Positions 1 to 9,815 of a DNA stretch of 64,000 nt are shown here, in pieces. The DNA is from Miscanthus floridulus (lineage: Eukaryota > Streptophyta > Magnoliopsida > Poales > Poaceae), in the NCBI RefSeq assembly GCF_019320115.1, contig NC_089598.1:87931560-87995559 (forward strand), written 5' to 3'. The number at the start of each line of letters is the position of its first letter. Position 1 is the first letter of the stretch. The notes under the pieces are model-generated. The model searched no databases. It was not told where the DNA came from and saw only the letters and a program-made list of their open reading frames with translations. The position numbers were made by a program, and so were the translations under genes.

Positions 1-4
1 TATA

Positions 5-660
5 GTTAATTAATGTGTGGGGTTGCAGCTAAGAGGTACTCTAAACAAGCATCAGGGTAAAAGGATAATTCTTCTTCTACTACTGTATCAAAAAGTCCAT
101 CTTCTTTGCTGGTTGCTGGACCTGCAGGAGTTAAAAGGGTCTTTAACCCAACACTTCAGTTGAAAGGCAGTGCTAGCTGCGTGTTAATATTAATGCTGGA
201 AAGAAATCTAGTGTTCGGCTGGCTGGCTGGGCTAGCTGGTGCTGGCCAGCCCACTCACGCGGTTATTGTTCACCAACTATAACAGTATTTTTCTCTCACA
301 ACAAACCATCCGAAACAGTATTTTGGCTTTTTTTTAAGCTCAGCCGAACAGCCTTAGAACTTTGCTTCAGTACTCTGTACCAACTTTGGATATTACTAGT
401 AGGAACTCCGTCACTCCGATAGCAAGCAATGACCTTGTTGCATCACACATTAACGGTGAGACCGCCGTGCAAATAAAGCTATCACCAACACTTGTACTGG
501 TTATTACATTCAGACAGTGCCAAGTGAGTAAAGTGTGATGCAAGATTATATTAGTACGTACGATACAGACAGATCTCTGCGTACGCGACTGGTACGTACG
601 GTGAAATTTTTTTGGCTCTGGGGATGTTGGTTGCTTAATGCTAGCGGAATAGTCTGGGTT
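5..660. repeat. First copy of tandemly duplicated non-coding host segment
   Basis: The stretch from about 5 to 200 (taattaatgtgtg, then 'agtccatcttctttgctgg', 'ttaaaagggtctt', 'aacccaacac') recurs diverged at 660-845. The stretch 385-640 ('gcatcacacattaacg', 'acagtgccaag', 'gtgatgcaagatta', 'gatctctgcgtacgcg') recurs at about 37528-38030. No coding potential is seen. This is the pre-insertion host DNA of the retrotransposon nest to the right, already duplicated before that insertion. Confidence 0.7.
212..352. mobile_element. MITE with tgttcggctg termini
   Basis: The termini tgttcggctg (212-221) and cagccgaaca (341-350) are inverted repeats. The interior contains 'aacagtatttttctctcaca', shared with the MITE at 41963-42078. 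The equivalent place in the second host copy (around 850-1022) holds a different MITE, so this insertion postdates the host duplication. It is a non-coding DNA-transposon derivative. Tourist/PIF-Harbinger membership is inferred from a related copy with a 3-bp target duplication at 1183-1327. Confidence 0.65.
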
Positions 661-1168
661 AATTAATGTGTGCGTTGACGCTACTACTCTCTAAAGCATC
701 AGGGCAAAAAGATATAGTTTTTTTTACTACTGTATTCCTACATTATCCAAAAGTCCATCTTCTTTGCTGGACCTGCAAGGGTTAAAAGGGTCTTTTTAAC
801 CCAACACATTCTATCCTTCAATTGAAATGCATGTTGTGTTATATTTATTGAGGCCATGTTTGGATCCTGTCTACTAATAGTGATAGCTAGAAGTGTTAGA
901 TCCAAACAGGCAAGTGATATAGTAACTACTAGCAAAAGTAAGCAGGGTAAAATTAAAGTTGCTAATGAATTGCTAAGATCTAAGTAAGCTAGTTTTAGTG
1001 GAGTATGTATCCAAAAAGGGCCTGGTCCAGCTGGTAACTTTGCTTGAGTAGTTGCTTGTACCACTGTCAAAAGTTAAACCACGCTGGTCTTGAAGTTTTT
1101 ACTGTTACCACAGTGGAAACAAAGTTTACTTGACTTAGAGCTCTATGTATATTTATTTACACTCTATG
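660..1168. repeat. Second copy of duplicated host segment (left half), retrotransposon target
   Basis: The sequence matches 5-200 and resumes after the MITE at 852-1022 ('aactttgcttgagtag', 'cttgtaccac'), which matches 355-390 of the first copy. It ends at ctatg (1164-1168), the target-site duplication of the large gypsy element. The rest of this copy is found on the other side of that element, at about 37528-38030. Confidence 0.65.
852..1022. mobile_element. MITE with ggccatgtttggatcc termini
   Basis: The left end ggccatgtttggatcc and the right end gtatccaaaaagggcc form an imperfect terminal inverted repeat around an AT-rich non-coding interior. Absence of this sequence from the first host copy marks it as an insertion. 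No convincing target-site duplication is seen, so superfamily assignment is left open. Confidence 0.6.
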
Positions 1169-1185
1169 TGTCAGGTATCGATATT

Positions 1186-1324
1186 GGCCCCATTCGCTGG
1201 TCTGAAACTTGACTGAAACCGGCTGAAAAATGCTGTTCCGGCTGAATTGTTGTGCGAGAAAAACACTGTTCCAGCTGAAAAAAGAAGCCGAACAAGCCGA
1301 ATATGAGGTAAGCCGAATAGGGCC
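1186..1324. mobile_element. MITE inserted in the 5' LTR, 3-bp TSD att
   Basis: The element runs from ggccccattcgctgg to agccgaatagggcc and is flanked by att on both sides (1183-1185 and 1325-1327). The 3' LTR has the uninterrupted site, with att only once, at 36170-36172. Its interior is, in reverse orientation, related to the MITEs at 212, 41963 and 45907 ('ttgtgcgagaaaaacac'). A 3-bp AT-rich duplication is typical of Tourist-like PIF/Harbinger MITEs. Confidence 0.8.
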
Positions 1325-1395
1325 ATTAGGGATACCCAAAGCAAGGAAGTTAGCGCACATGCTGACTTCTTCGGATGGGGCAAGACGTATTAAAA

Positions 1396-1560
1396 AGTCT
1401 CGCCCGACCCCGAGGCCACGGGCTCCGCCTCGCCCGACCCCAAAGCCGCGGGCTCCGTCTCGCCCGACCCCAGTTCATGCTCCGTCTCACCCGACCCCTC
1501 GGGTGCGGGTTCCGTCTCGCCCGACCCCAAGGACGCAGGTTCCGTCTCATTCGACGGGGA
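1396..1560 (+). repeat. About 30-bp tandem repeat in the 5' LTR, about five units
   Basis: Units resemble 'ccgtctcgcccgacccc' followed by 'aaggccgcgggct'. In any frame they translate as low-complexity Pro/Arg/Ser-rich peptide, so open frames here are repeat artefacts. The same array in the 3' LTR (36242-36604) is about twice as long. The array lies upstream of the LTR TATA box, in U3. Confidence 0.75.
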
Positions 1561-1982
1561 CCCATACCGTCGCCAACCACTCCAGGTCCAAGCGTATGGG
1601 CCTGGGTCAAAACTCTGATACTAGGGAAGAGACAGGCACGCCTCGATGTAACCCATGGCCATAACAGGCTGTACCTAAGGATTCACATCAAGAACAGCGT
1701 CGGGTGTGCCGGTGCTATTTTGCCTAACCCTCGTACAAACGCTGACAGACGCGTCAGTTCACCACGACGTCCGCTGGGACGGAATGGAACGCCATGACCG
1801 GTAGATGACACCTGCACATGGCGCTAGTGACGAATAGGGCCACGACGTGGAGCCATCCTGGTTGACATCTACAGGATCAGCGGGGCCCACATGAAGGAGA
1901 AGAAGGACCTAGCGATCCTGGAAGCCTTCTTCTCTCTCGTTCTTCTCCTTTTTCTCCGCTGTAACCCGCGCTTTCCCATCAC

Positions 1983-1991
1983 CTATAAAAG
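1983..1991 (+). promoter_or_regulatory. TATA box of the 5' LTR
   Basis: The sequence ctataaaag lies about 340 bp before the LTR end, after a pyrimidine-rich stretch, in the place expected for the U3/R border. The 3' LTR has the matching ttataaaagg at 37002-37011. Confidence 0.65.
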
Positions 1992-2325
1992 AGGAGACAA
2001 GGCGCCCCATGAAGGGGGATCTAGATCCGCACGAGACCAAACCATGAGATAAAAATATAAGAGCACGACACGAGCACACGGCTGAGCAGCGATCGAGCTC
2101 TCAGTACCCGTTCACTCCTTTCACCAGAGACTTGGGATCCTTTCCCTCTCTCGCCTATTTGTAACCCCTACTGCAAACCAAGTGTCGGTAACACGAGCAG
2201 TAGCAAACTAGACGTAGAGACGTTCCGCCCGAACCAGTATAAACCCTTATATCCTCCGAGCACACCATCCGAGCCAGATACGCAAATACAAATTTACTCG
2301 TCGGTGGTCCAAAAATACCGATAGC

Positions 2326-2342
2326 TGGCATGCCAGGTAGGG
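2326..2342 (+). other. Primer-binding-site-like sequence of the Tat element
   Basis: Immediately after the 5' LTR the sequence reads tggcatgccaggtaggg, the position and general form of a tRNA primer-binding site (tgg start, complementary to a tRNA 3' end). The priming tRNA is not assigned. Confidence 0.5.
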
Positions 2343-2826
2343 CCTTTTTGCGTGTCTCGACGTCCACATTAGGTCTCAGATGGCTAGTCACGGTATTGGG
2401 TTCATAAACCCAGGGTCCCTCGTGGACCGGCTTCCCCAGGAAGGCTCGACCCAAGCAGAAAGCGCACAACTCATGGGCTGGCCCAAGTGTCTAAAACAAC
2501 AGCTAGTAGGGCGGTCCAGTCACCGACCGAAAGGTCAGGCCGAGGAGGAACAGCGCCTGCTTATCGACTCCGGCCCACCTCTCCGACCGGAGCGCTCACT
2601 TCGGTCTCCAGCGCCTCCGGACGGTCTCTTCAACTGGAAGGCCTGGCAAAGCACTACCTCCGACTCCGACCCCACGTCTCCGACCGAGGTATGCAAAGAC
2701 CCTGCTCACTACTCTTCTTCGACTGGCACAACTAGAGCCAACTGGGACCAACCGACCGGGGATGCCCGCCCAAAAGAGACTAGTGAACGAACGGAGAAAG
2801 CAAGGCAAGGCACTCAAGCCAAACCA
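2343..2826 (+). other. Leader of the Tat element
   Basis: Between the binding site and the orphan LTR is GC-rich DNA with an open frame of about 149 codons (2380-2829) rich in Ser, Pro, Thr and Gln. I see no recognisable domain. The frame runs into the LTR that begins at 2827, so its end is artificial. It is most simply untranslated leader or the start of a decayed gag region. Confidence 0.4.
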
Positions 2827-3643
2827 TGATACTAGGGACCGTACCATGTCACCTACAGGAATAGTACTCTATAATTGCCCTAATACAAATAGTATTATAG
2901 GCGCTGACATTTTCCTCTACAGTATTATGAGCGCCGTTAACTCCCATATGGTAAGGCCCCCACATGCATCTAGGCATCGACAGTGTTGTGGGCGTCAGGA
3001 TTTACCGTACCAAGTGAACACAATGAGACTCCTCACATGCCTCTGTGCATCAATAGTATATGCAGGTGTCGACATCTGCCATACCCAAAATAAGACGACG
3101 TAACCTCCCACATACAACCGACATCCAACAGTGTTGTGGGAGCCTACCATCCTCCTGTACCCACCGGCGTGGGCAACAAGACTTAGAAGCATACGAACTC
3201 TCTCCCTCTCACTTGTAAGGCCATCCCCTTCATCTATAAAAGGGGATGCGCTCTCTCTCAAGAGACTAAGTTGATTCAAGTTCATACAAGTTAATCCAGA
3301 TCAACCCTGCTCACTAGCTCACAACCATAGAACCGCTAGGTTCGGACCTCAAGCACATGCTTGAACACTTAGCTCCTAGAGGAGCTCCTGTCGCTCTTGG
3401 CCCTTTCGACCGAAGCCGATCAGACCTCTCGTGCACCCTATCTTTCTCCTTCTCGTTTGTAACCCCACTGCAAACTTCGAGCACCTAGGCTCAAGAATAA
3501 AGTCACCGACCGACTCAAACTGGACGTAGGGCACGTTGCCTGAATCAGTATAAACCCTGTGTCATTGAGTGCTAGGCCACCTCCGATCACAATGTATGGC
3601 AAAACTATAAATATTTACTTGTTGGTCACTTTCTGCACCAACA
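2827..3643 (+). repeat. Orphan LTR of a second gypsy-type family
   Basis: The segment begins tgatactagggacc and ends caccaaca. It contains a TATA box (ctataaaagg, 3233-3242) followed by a purine/pyrimidine leader and a polyadenylation-like region, all typical of an LTR. It is unlike the LTRs at 1169 and 36156. No second copy is present and no 5-bp duplication flanks it (aacca on the left, cacag on the right). It is therefore either a solo LTR with decayed flanks or the 5' LTR of a recombined element whose gag-pol follows. Boundaries are approximate. Confidence 0.55.
3233..3242 (+). promoter_or_regulatory. TATA box of the orphan LTR
   Basis: The sequence ctataaaagg is followed by 'ggatgcgctctctctc', a common grass LTR promoter layout. 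The long transcribed region to the LTR end at 3643 is consistent with R-U5. Confidence 0.6.
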
Positions 3644-3659
3644 CACAGTGTTGGCTGGG

Positions 3660-5935
3660 TCCCGGGCGTGCATGTGCGCTTCAAGAACCTGGACTTCATC
3701 ATTTCGATGGAGGGAGAGTTAGCGCAAGTTCCCGCCACCGTCTAACCTCTCCTCCCCACCGGCCTCAACATAATCACCGAGGCGCTTGAGGAGCTACAGC
3801 TGCATGCACTGGAGGCTCGCACCCTCAGGAGCGACTAGCTCCTCGGCTTCGATTACGAGAGGTTAGAGCGCCAGCTCGGTGCCTTCCTAGGACCCCAGCC
3901 ATCCTAGGAGAACCTAGACCGCCTCACCTTCTTGTTCACCAATGTCATGACATAGCTTGCCGGATTAGAGCCGCTCTCCCCAAAATACCTCATCCAGAGC
4001 GCCCCGACAGCATCCCCGTTCGGTCTGAGTAACGCCGCCAAGGCCGTTGGCCACCTTACGGCACAACACATGTCCCCACCCCCTATGAATGATGAGTTCA
4101 TGGGGATGACTGAATATATCGTGGAATCTTTCCATGACCTCCTCATGGGAGAATCGAAGTCGCCCTCTGACTCTAACTCTAGCAGGGGGAGCCATCACCC
4201 CTCGTGTAAATGTTTCATGGTAGGTACCCCCAAGGGATATGTTGAAAGCATCCATAAGGGAGAGGCTACCCCAACAAATGACCTCGATCATGAGGTCGAG
4301 GGGGATGCAGGGGCCCCACCTCGCCTACGGGTAGAGCAGCTGAAGGCCCAACACTAAGAGCTTGAGAAAGCACGACTCTAGCTCGAGCAGGAACACACGG
4401 AGCTCGAACAAGAGATCGAGTGCCATAGAGACGGTGGGTGGGCGTGCGTCGTGGCCCGCGATGTGAACTAGAGGATCATCGAGGATGATGAAGCCCTCCC
4501 ACACTTCACCCAGGCAAGCCAGAACATCGCTGCTGTGCGCGGCCATGCTCTAGGGGCTTCTAGGGCCCACAACACCCAAGGATCATTAGGCCCATCGTGA
4601 GATTCGCATGCTACTCGAGCATGCAGCGACGTAGCAAGCCAAGAGCTTGCTGTCCCGACGACGCGAGCTCGGCGCTAGCCAGTGCATGCCCTTAGTGCGA
4701 CCCGATAGGGATGTGTTAGTCCACCAGGCGCAGCAAGGCGGCAGGCCATGCGCCGTGGTCCTAGTGCATGAATGTCTCGGCCTCCACCATGACGCGTGCG
4801 AGACCCTCGACTCCCGTAGGCGTACCCATGACGATGCGATGGAGGGGGCTATCTACGACTACCACCCTCATCATGGCAGATGCTACGACAGCGGCAAGGA
4901 CCAAAGCCTGAGCCCCAACTTGCCAGGACCTCAGGCCTTTGGCCAACACATCCTCAACGCCGTCTTCCTATCGCGGTACCGACCGCTGACCAACACCCTA
5001 AAATACTCTAGGGAAATGGACCTCGGATTGTGGCTCGAAGATTATCGGCTTGCTTGTCAAGCCGGTGGAGCAGATAGTGATGATTTTATTATCCGCAACC
5101 TTCCATTGTTCCTAGCCAATTCGGCGCAAACGTGGTTGGAACACCTTCCGCCCAACTGAATCCAAAGTTGGGCGGACCTACAAGAGATCTTTGTGGGAAA
5201 CTTCTAGGACACATACATACGTCCTGAGAACCCATGGGATCTCAAAAACTACCGATAGAAGTCCGAGAAAACTCTTCGTGGGTACATCCAACGCTTCTCT
5301 CGGTAGTGCAACGAGCTGCCCAACGTCGTAGACGCCGATGTCATAGGAGCTTTCCTATATGGGGCCACCTACGAGTCCTTGGTTCACAAGCTAGGACATA
5401 AGGGCTTGTGAGCCACCTAGGAGCTCCTCGACATCACCACCAGCCACGCCTCAAGTGAGGAGGCGGTCAGGACGATTTTTGACCGCCTCAAAGGCAAGGC
5501 AGAATAGGATGAGGACGCCAGCGAAGGCGCCTCCAACCGTCCCAACAAAAAGAAGAACAAAAAGCGGTGCGAGGGCTCGCTCATGGCCATCACCGACAGT
5601 AAGGGGGGTTGGAAGCCCGCCGAGGGTACCTCGGACCACTTCGAGAAGCTGCTCGAAGGGCCATGCCCAAACCATGCTTTCCCCGTCAAGCACCTATACA
5701 AGGACTACGTCCTCATGAAGCGGTTCTTGTCTGGAGGCTCCAACAAGGGGGACTTAGGAAGGAGCCCAAGACGACCATAGACGACGCCAAGGGGAAGGAC
5801 AGTTGCTTTTCGACGCTGGATGGCTGCCTCATGATCTTCGGAGGGTCGGCGGCCTACGACTCCAAGCGTGGCCAGAAGTTTACGCGCCGCGAGGTCTATA
5901 TGGCCGAGCCGGCTGAGCCTACCTTCCTTTGATGG
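3660..5935 (+). pseudogene. Degenerate gag of a Tat-type gypsy element
   Basis: The capsid/nucleocapsid precursor of a Ty3/gypsy retrotransposon. The best preserved part is 4647-5159, where motifs such as 'LWLEDYRLACQAGGAD' and 'FLANSAQTWLEHLP' match the retrotransposon gag domain of Tat elements; homology continues in other frames to about 5790 ('KKNKKR', 'CPNHAFPVKHLYKDY'). The N-terminal half reads in one frame from about 3830 to 4381 but is cut by stops at 3836, 3905, 3953, 4355 and 4379, at least four of which replace a glutamine CAG. A frameshift separates this half from the next block. The protein cannot be made. Confidence 0.8.
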
Positions 5936-6590
5936 TCGGAGTCGGCCATAACTTTTGATTGGACCAACCACTCGAAAAGCGTCCCATAGCCGGGAAGATA
6001 TCCGCTTGTGGTCGACCCGATCATCAGCACGAAGTGCCTCAACATCATGTACGTTGAATGCTCGATGCCATGGGCATCGACCGAGCACGCATCCGGCATA
6101 CCAGGGTGCCTTTCCATGGTGTTGTGCTAGGAAAGTAGGCTATGCCACTTGGGTAGATCAATCTGCTCATCACCTTCTGGGATCCGACCAATTATAGGAT
6201 GGAGACCCTTACATTCGAGGTGGTCGAGTTCCATGGAACCTACCATGCCATCCTAGGATGTCCATGCTATGCAAAGTTCATGGCCGACCCCAACTACACC
6301 TATCTAAAGTTGAAGATGCCAGGTCCATGTAGGGTCATCACCATCTGCACCTCCTTCCAGCGCGCTTACGAGTGCAAGGTCGAGTGCTGCGAACACGCCA
6401 TGGCAATTGTTGCCTCCAAAGAGTTTGCAGCCATCAAGGAGGTGGTCGTCGAAGAAGCACCCGACCCCAAGCGGTCGGCCAGGTCTTTCGAGCCTGTAGA
6501 GGGCGCCAAGGAGGTCCTCATAGACCCTAGCACCCCAAGGGCAAAGTGTGCGCATTTGCACCACACTTTCCTCTGAATCGAAAAGCGTGC
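5936..6590 (+). pseudogene. Degenerate protease region of the gypsy pol
   Basis: Between gag and reverse transcriptase, 6199-6576 retains an open frame with 'ILGCPCYAKFMADPNYTYLK', the conserved segment after the aspartic protease of Tat-type elements. Upstream, fragments around 5990-6190 resemble the protease itself but need several frame changes. I cannot point to an intact D(S/T)G active site. The segment belongs to the same polyprotein as the RT that follows. Confidence 0.65.
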
Positions 6591-7480
6591 CCATCGACTT
6601 TCTTCGTGCCAATAGAGATATCTTTGTATGGAGACCCTTAGACATGCTAGGCATTTCGAGAGAAGTCACCGAGCACGCCTTGAAGATTAGGCCAGGCTCC
6701 AAGCTAGGGAAGTAGCGCCTGCATTGTTTCAATAAGGAGAAACGTAGGGCCATCAGCGAGGAGATTGTGAAGCTTTTGGTGGCTAGGTTCATCAAGGAAG
6801 TATACCACTCCGAGTGGTTAGCCAATCCTGCTCTTGTACGAAAAAGAGTGGGAAATGGAGAATGTGTGTTGACTACACAGGTCTCAACAAAGTGTGTCTA
6901 AAGGATCCATTTTCTTTGCCACGCATAGACCAAGTAGTCGACTCGACCTCAGGGTGCGAAACCTTTTGCTTCCTTGATGCATACTCCGGTTACCATCAAA
7001 TCATGATGAAAGAGTCTGACCAGCTCATGACATCTTTCAACACCCGATTTGGATCATTCTGCTACGTCACAATGTTGTTCGGTCTAAAAAACGTGGGGGC
7101 TACGTACCAACACTGCATGCTCAAGTTTCTTGGGGATCTCATCGGGCGGACCATTGAGGCCTACGTGGATGACTTCATGGTCAAATCCAAATGGGCTGAC
7201 CAGGTCATAGCCGACCTAGAGCAGACCTTCATGAAACTCTAAGCAAACGACATTAAGCTCAACCTCGAGAAGTGTGTTTTCGGGATCCCAAGGGGTATGC
7301 TACTGGGTTTTATCATCTCTGAGTGTGGCATCGAAGCCAACCCAGAGAAGATCTTACCCATCATGAGAATGGGCCCGATTCAGAACATAAAGAGGGTACA
7401 ATGAGTTATAGGATGCCTCACCGCGCTTAGTCGCTTTATCTCACGCCTTGGCGAATGAGGTCTCCCCCTCTATCGGCTTC
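6590..7480 (+). pseudogene. Reverse transcriptase domain of the gypsy pol
   Basis: RNA-dependent DNA polymerase of a Ty3/gypsy element. The open part at 6814-7242 has 'GKWRMCVDYTGLNK', 'FCFLDAYSGYHQI', 'TSFNTRFGSFCYV' and the catalytic YVDD at 7162-7173, in the family's usual order. Upstream homology ('LVARFIKEVYHSEW') is in another frame; the break falls in the A5 run at 6841-6845, where one more A would join the frames. After 7242 an in-frame stop follows and homology continues ('LNLEKCVFGIP') to the connection domain. The enzyme is inactive as written. Confidence 0.85.
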
Positions 7481-8430
7481 TGAAGAAGGCCGACCGTTTC
7501 AAATGGACGTCCGAGGTCTAGGAAGCACTTAACAAGGTCAAGCATCTCCTAACATAGGCCCCAATCCTAGTCCCTCTAACCCATGGAGAACTGCTTCTGC
7601 TCTATATTGCGGCCACCACACAAGTGGTCAGCGCCGCCCTAGTGGTAGAGCAAAAAGAAAAGGGACACACCCTCAAAGTGCAGTGTCCCATGTACTTCAT
7701 TAGTGAAGTTTTGTCTAATTCTAAGACTCGCTACCTCCAAATCCAAAAACTCATGTAGGCCATCCTTATCACAAAGAGGAAGTTGCATCACTACTTTGAG
7801 TCACATCCAGTGACGGCCATGACGTCCTTCCCTCTTGGTGAGGTCATCCAAAACTAGGATGCCACAGGAAGAATCACGAAGTGGGCACTCGAGCTAATGG
7901 GTCAAGGCATTTCATATGCCCCTCGGATGGCCATCAAGTCCCAAGTGCTGGCTGATTTCATTGTAGAATGGACCGAGGTCCAAATGCCGTTAGCAGTCAT
8001 CGACCAATAGTACTAGATGATGTACTTTGATGGATTGCTGATGAAGAAATGCGCCAACACGGGGCTAGTCTTCATTTTGCCCCTCGGGGTACACATGAGG
8101 TACATGGTTCACATCCATTTCCCCACCTCCAACAATGTGGCTGAGTATGAGGCACTCATCAACGTCCTACGCATCGCCATCGAGTTGGGTATCTGAGGGC
8201 TCGACATTCGGGGTGACTCCCAGCTGGTCATCAACCAAGTCATGAAGGAATCAAGCTACCACAATGCTAAGATGGCTACATATTATCAAGAAGTCCACCA
8301 GCTAGAGGACAAGTTCGACGGTCTCGAGCAAAATCACATCCCAAGGCGTCTCAATGAGGCGGCCAAAGCACTAGCAAAAATGGCATCCAACCAAGCGCCG
8401 GTGCCGACGGGTGTCTTCGCCAGCGATTAG
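7480..8430 (+). pseudogene. Dual RNase H region of the gypsy pol
   Basis: Two RNase H blocks follow the RT. The first, about 7490-7960, is the standard LTR-element RNase H ('PILVPLTHGELLLLYIAATT', later 'THYLQIQKLM'-like). The second, about 8015-8430, is the archaeal-type copy typical of Tat elements: 'MYFDG', 'NNVAEYEALI', 'GLDIRGDSQLVINQ' and 'PRRLNEAAKALAKMAS', carrying the Asp-Gly, Glu and Asp positions expected in the active site. In-frame stops (for example in '..ELGI*GLDIRG') break both. The second RNase H is the strongest reason for the Tat assignment. Confidence 0.75.
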
Positions 8431-8629
8431 TACAATCCCTTGGTCTGCTATGAGGAGCTAGAATAGACCAGTGACACACCGCCTGCCCTGGGCTCGAGGG
8501 CTAACTAGCTGGCGACTCTATCTGACCCTAAAGTCATGGAGCTTGATGAGGATCCAGTGACAGAGCCCAACCCTCTAGATGACTAGAGGATGCCTTACCT
8601 CAACTACCTCCTCCATGAGGCGTTGCTGA

Positions 8630-9815
8630 TGGACAAAATGGAGGCTCGGTGGCTCATGCGTCGTGCCAAGTCCTTTGTCCTTATTGAGGGCAAGCTCTAT
8701 AGGCGAAGCCACACCAGGATCTTATAGCAATGCATCCCCATCGAATGAGGGAAGTAGTTGCTGAGTGATATCCATAGTGGGGTCTACGGGCACCATGCCA
8801 CACCTAGGACCCTAGTTAGAAATGCATTCTAACAAGGCTTCTACTGGTCGACCACAGTAGTCGATGCTGAATAGATTGTTTGCACCTATGAAGGGTGTCA
8901 ATATTACGCTCGGCAAACCCACCTGCCGGCACAGGCATTCCAAATGATCCCCATCACATGGCCATTTGCGGTCTGGGGGCTCAATCTGGCCAGACCTCTC
9001 AAGAGGGCGCTTGGGGGCTAAACGCACTTGCTTGTTGCCGTAGACAAGTTTACAAAGTGGACAGAGGCTCGACCAATCTCCACGATCAAGTCCGAGCAAG
9101 CCATGTGTTCTTCCTTGATATCGTCCATCGCTTTGGAGTCCTGAACTCTATTATCATCGATAATGGCACACAGTTCATTGGAAAGAAGTTCCTCCGATTT
9201 TACAATGAATACCACATACGCGTTGATTGGGCCACTGTGGTGCACCCCCACATGAACGAGTAGGTCAAGCACATGAATGTCATGGTCCTACAAGGCCTCA
9301 AGCCTAGTATCTTCAACAGGTTGAACAAATTTGGTAGACGATGGGCCGCGGAGCTTTCATAGTGCTCTAGAGCCTGAGGATGACCCCAGCCAGGCCACTT
9401 GCTACACACCATTCTTCATGGTCTATGGTTCTGAGGCTATCCTCCCGATTGACCTCGATTATGGAGCGCTGAGGGTTAGGGCGTACGACGAACAGGGGGC
9501 CGAGGTGTCCCTCAAGGATGCCATGGACTAGCTAGATGAAGCGTGTGACATTGCCCTCCTCCTCTTAGTCAAGTAACAGCAAGCGTTGCGCTGGTACCAT
9601 AGCCATCGAGTGCGGGGTTAGGCCTTCAACATCGGGGACCTGATGCTCTGCCTCATCCAAAGCAACTAGAACCGCCACAAGCTCTCTTCATCGTGGGAGG
9701 GACCGTACATCATCGCGGAGGTGCTCCGACTAGGCACCTACAAGCTTAGGACTATTGACAGTGAAGTCTTCATCAACGCCTAGAACATCAAACAACTATG
9801 TCGCTTTTACCCTTA
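8630..9815 (+). pseudogene. Degenerate integrase of the gypsy pol
   Basis: The integrase begins with an HHCC zinc region ('DIHSGVYGHHATPRTL', then a pair of Cys near 8881-8900) and continues with a D,D,E core. The core is recognisable as 'VDKFTKWTEARPI', 'IDNGTQFIGKKF' (second Asp) and a C-terminal part 'YGSEAILPIDLDYGA', 'WEGPYIIAEVLRLGTYKL'. Many stops and frame changes are present. The polyprotein ends at the TAA at 9813-9815 after '..LCRFYP', a common ending for this family. It lies directly before the repeat-rich 3' region. Confidence 0.8.

Larger units (their letters stand above)
1169..2323 (+). repeat. 5' LTR of the large Tat gypsy element
   Basis: It starts tgtcaggtatcg and ends ccgata; its partner at 36156-37342 ends ccgaca. 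The two align throughout, except that this copy has a 139-bp MITE (1186-1324) and fewer units of the roughly 30-bp repeat. By eye about one base in ten differs over the last 240 bp, mostly C/T and G/A, so the insertion is old. A TATA box lies at 1983-1991. Confidence 0.85.

Noticed and set aside
738..1070. 110-codon minus-strand frame in the left flank
   Set aside because: It spans a MITE and has no recognisable domain, splice context or conserved counterpart in the first host copy.
1230..1797. Pro/Arg-rich frames of 140-144 codons in the 5' LTR
   Set aside because: They arise from the roughly 30-bp GC-rich repeat and the MITE; the 3' LTR gives different frames.
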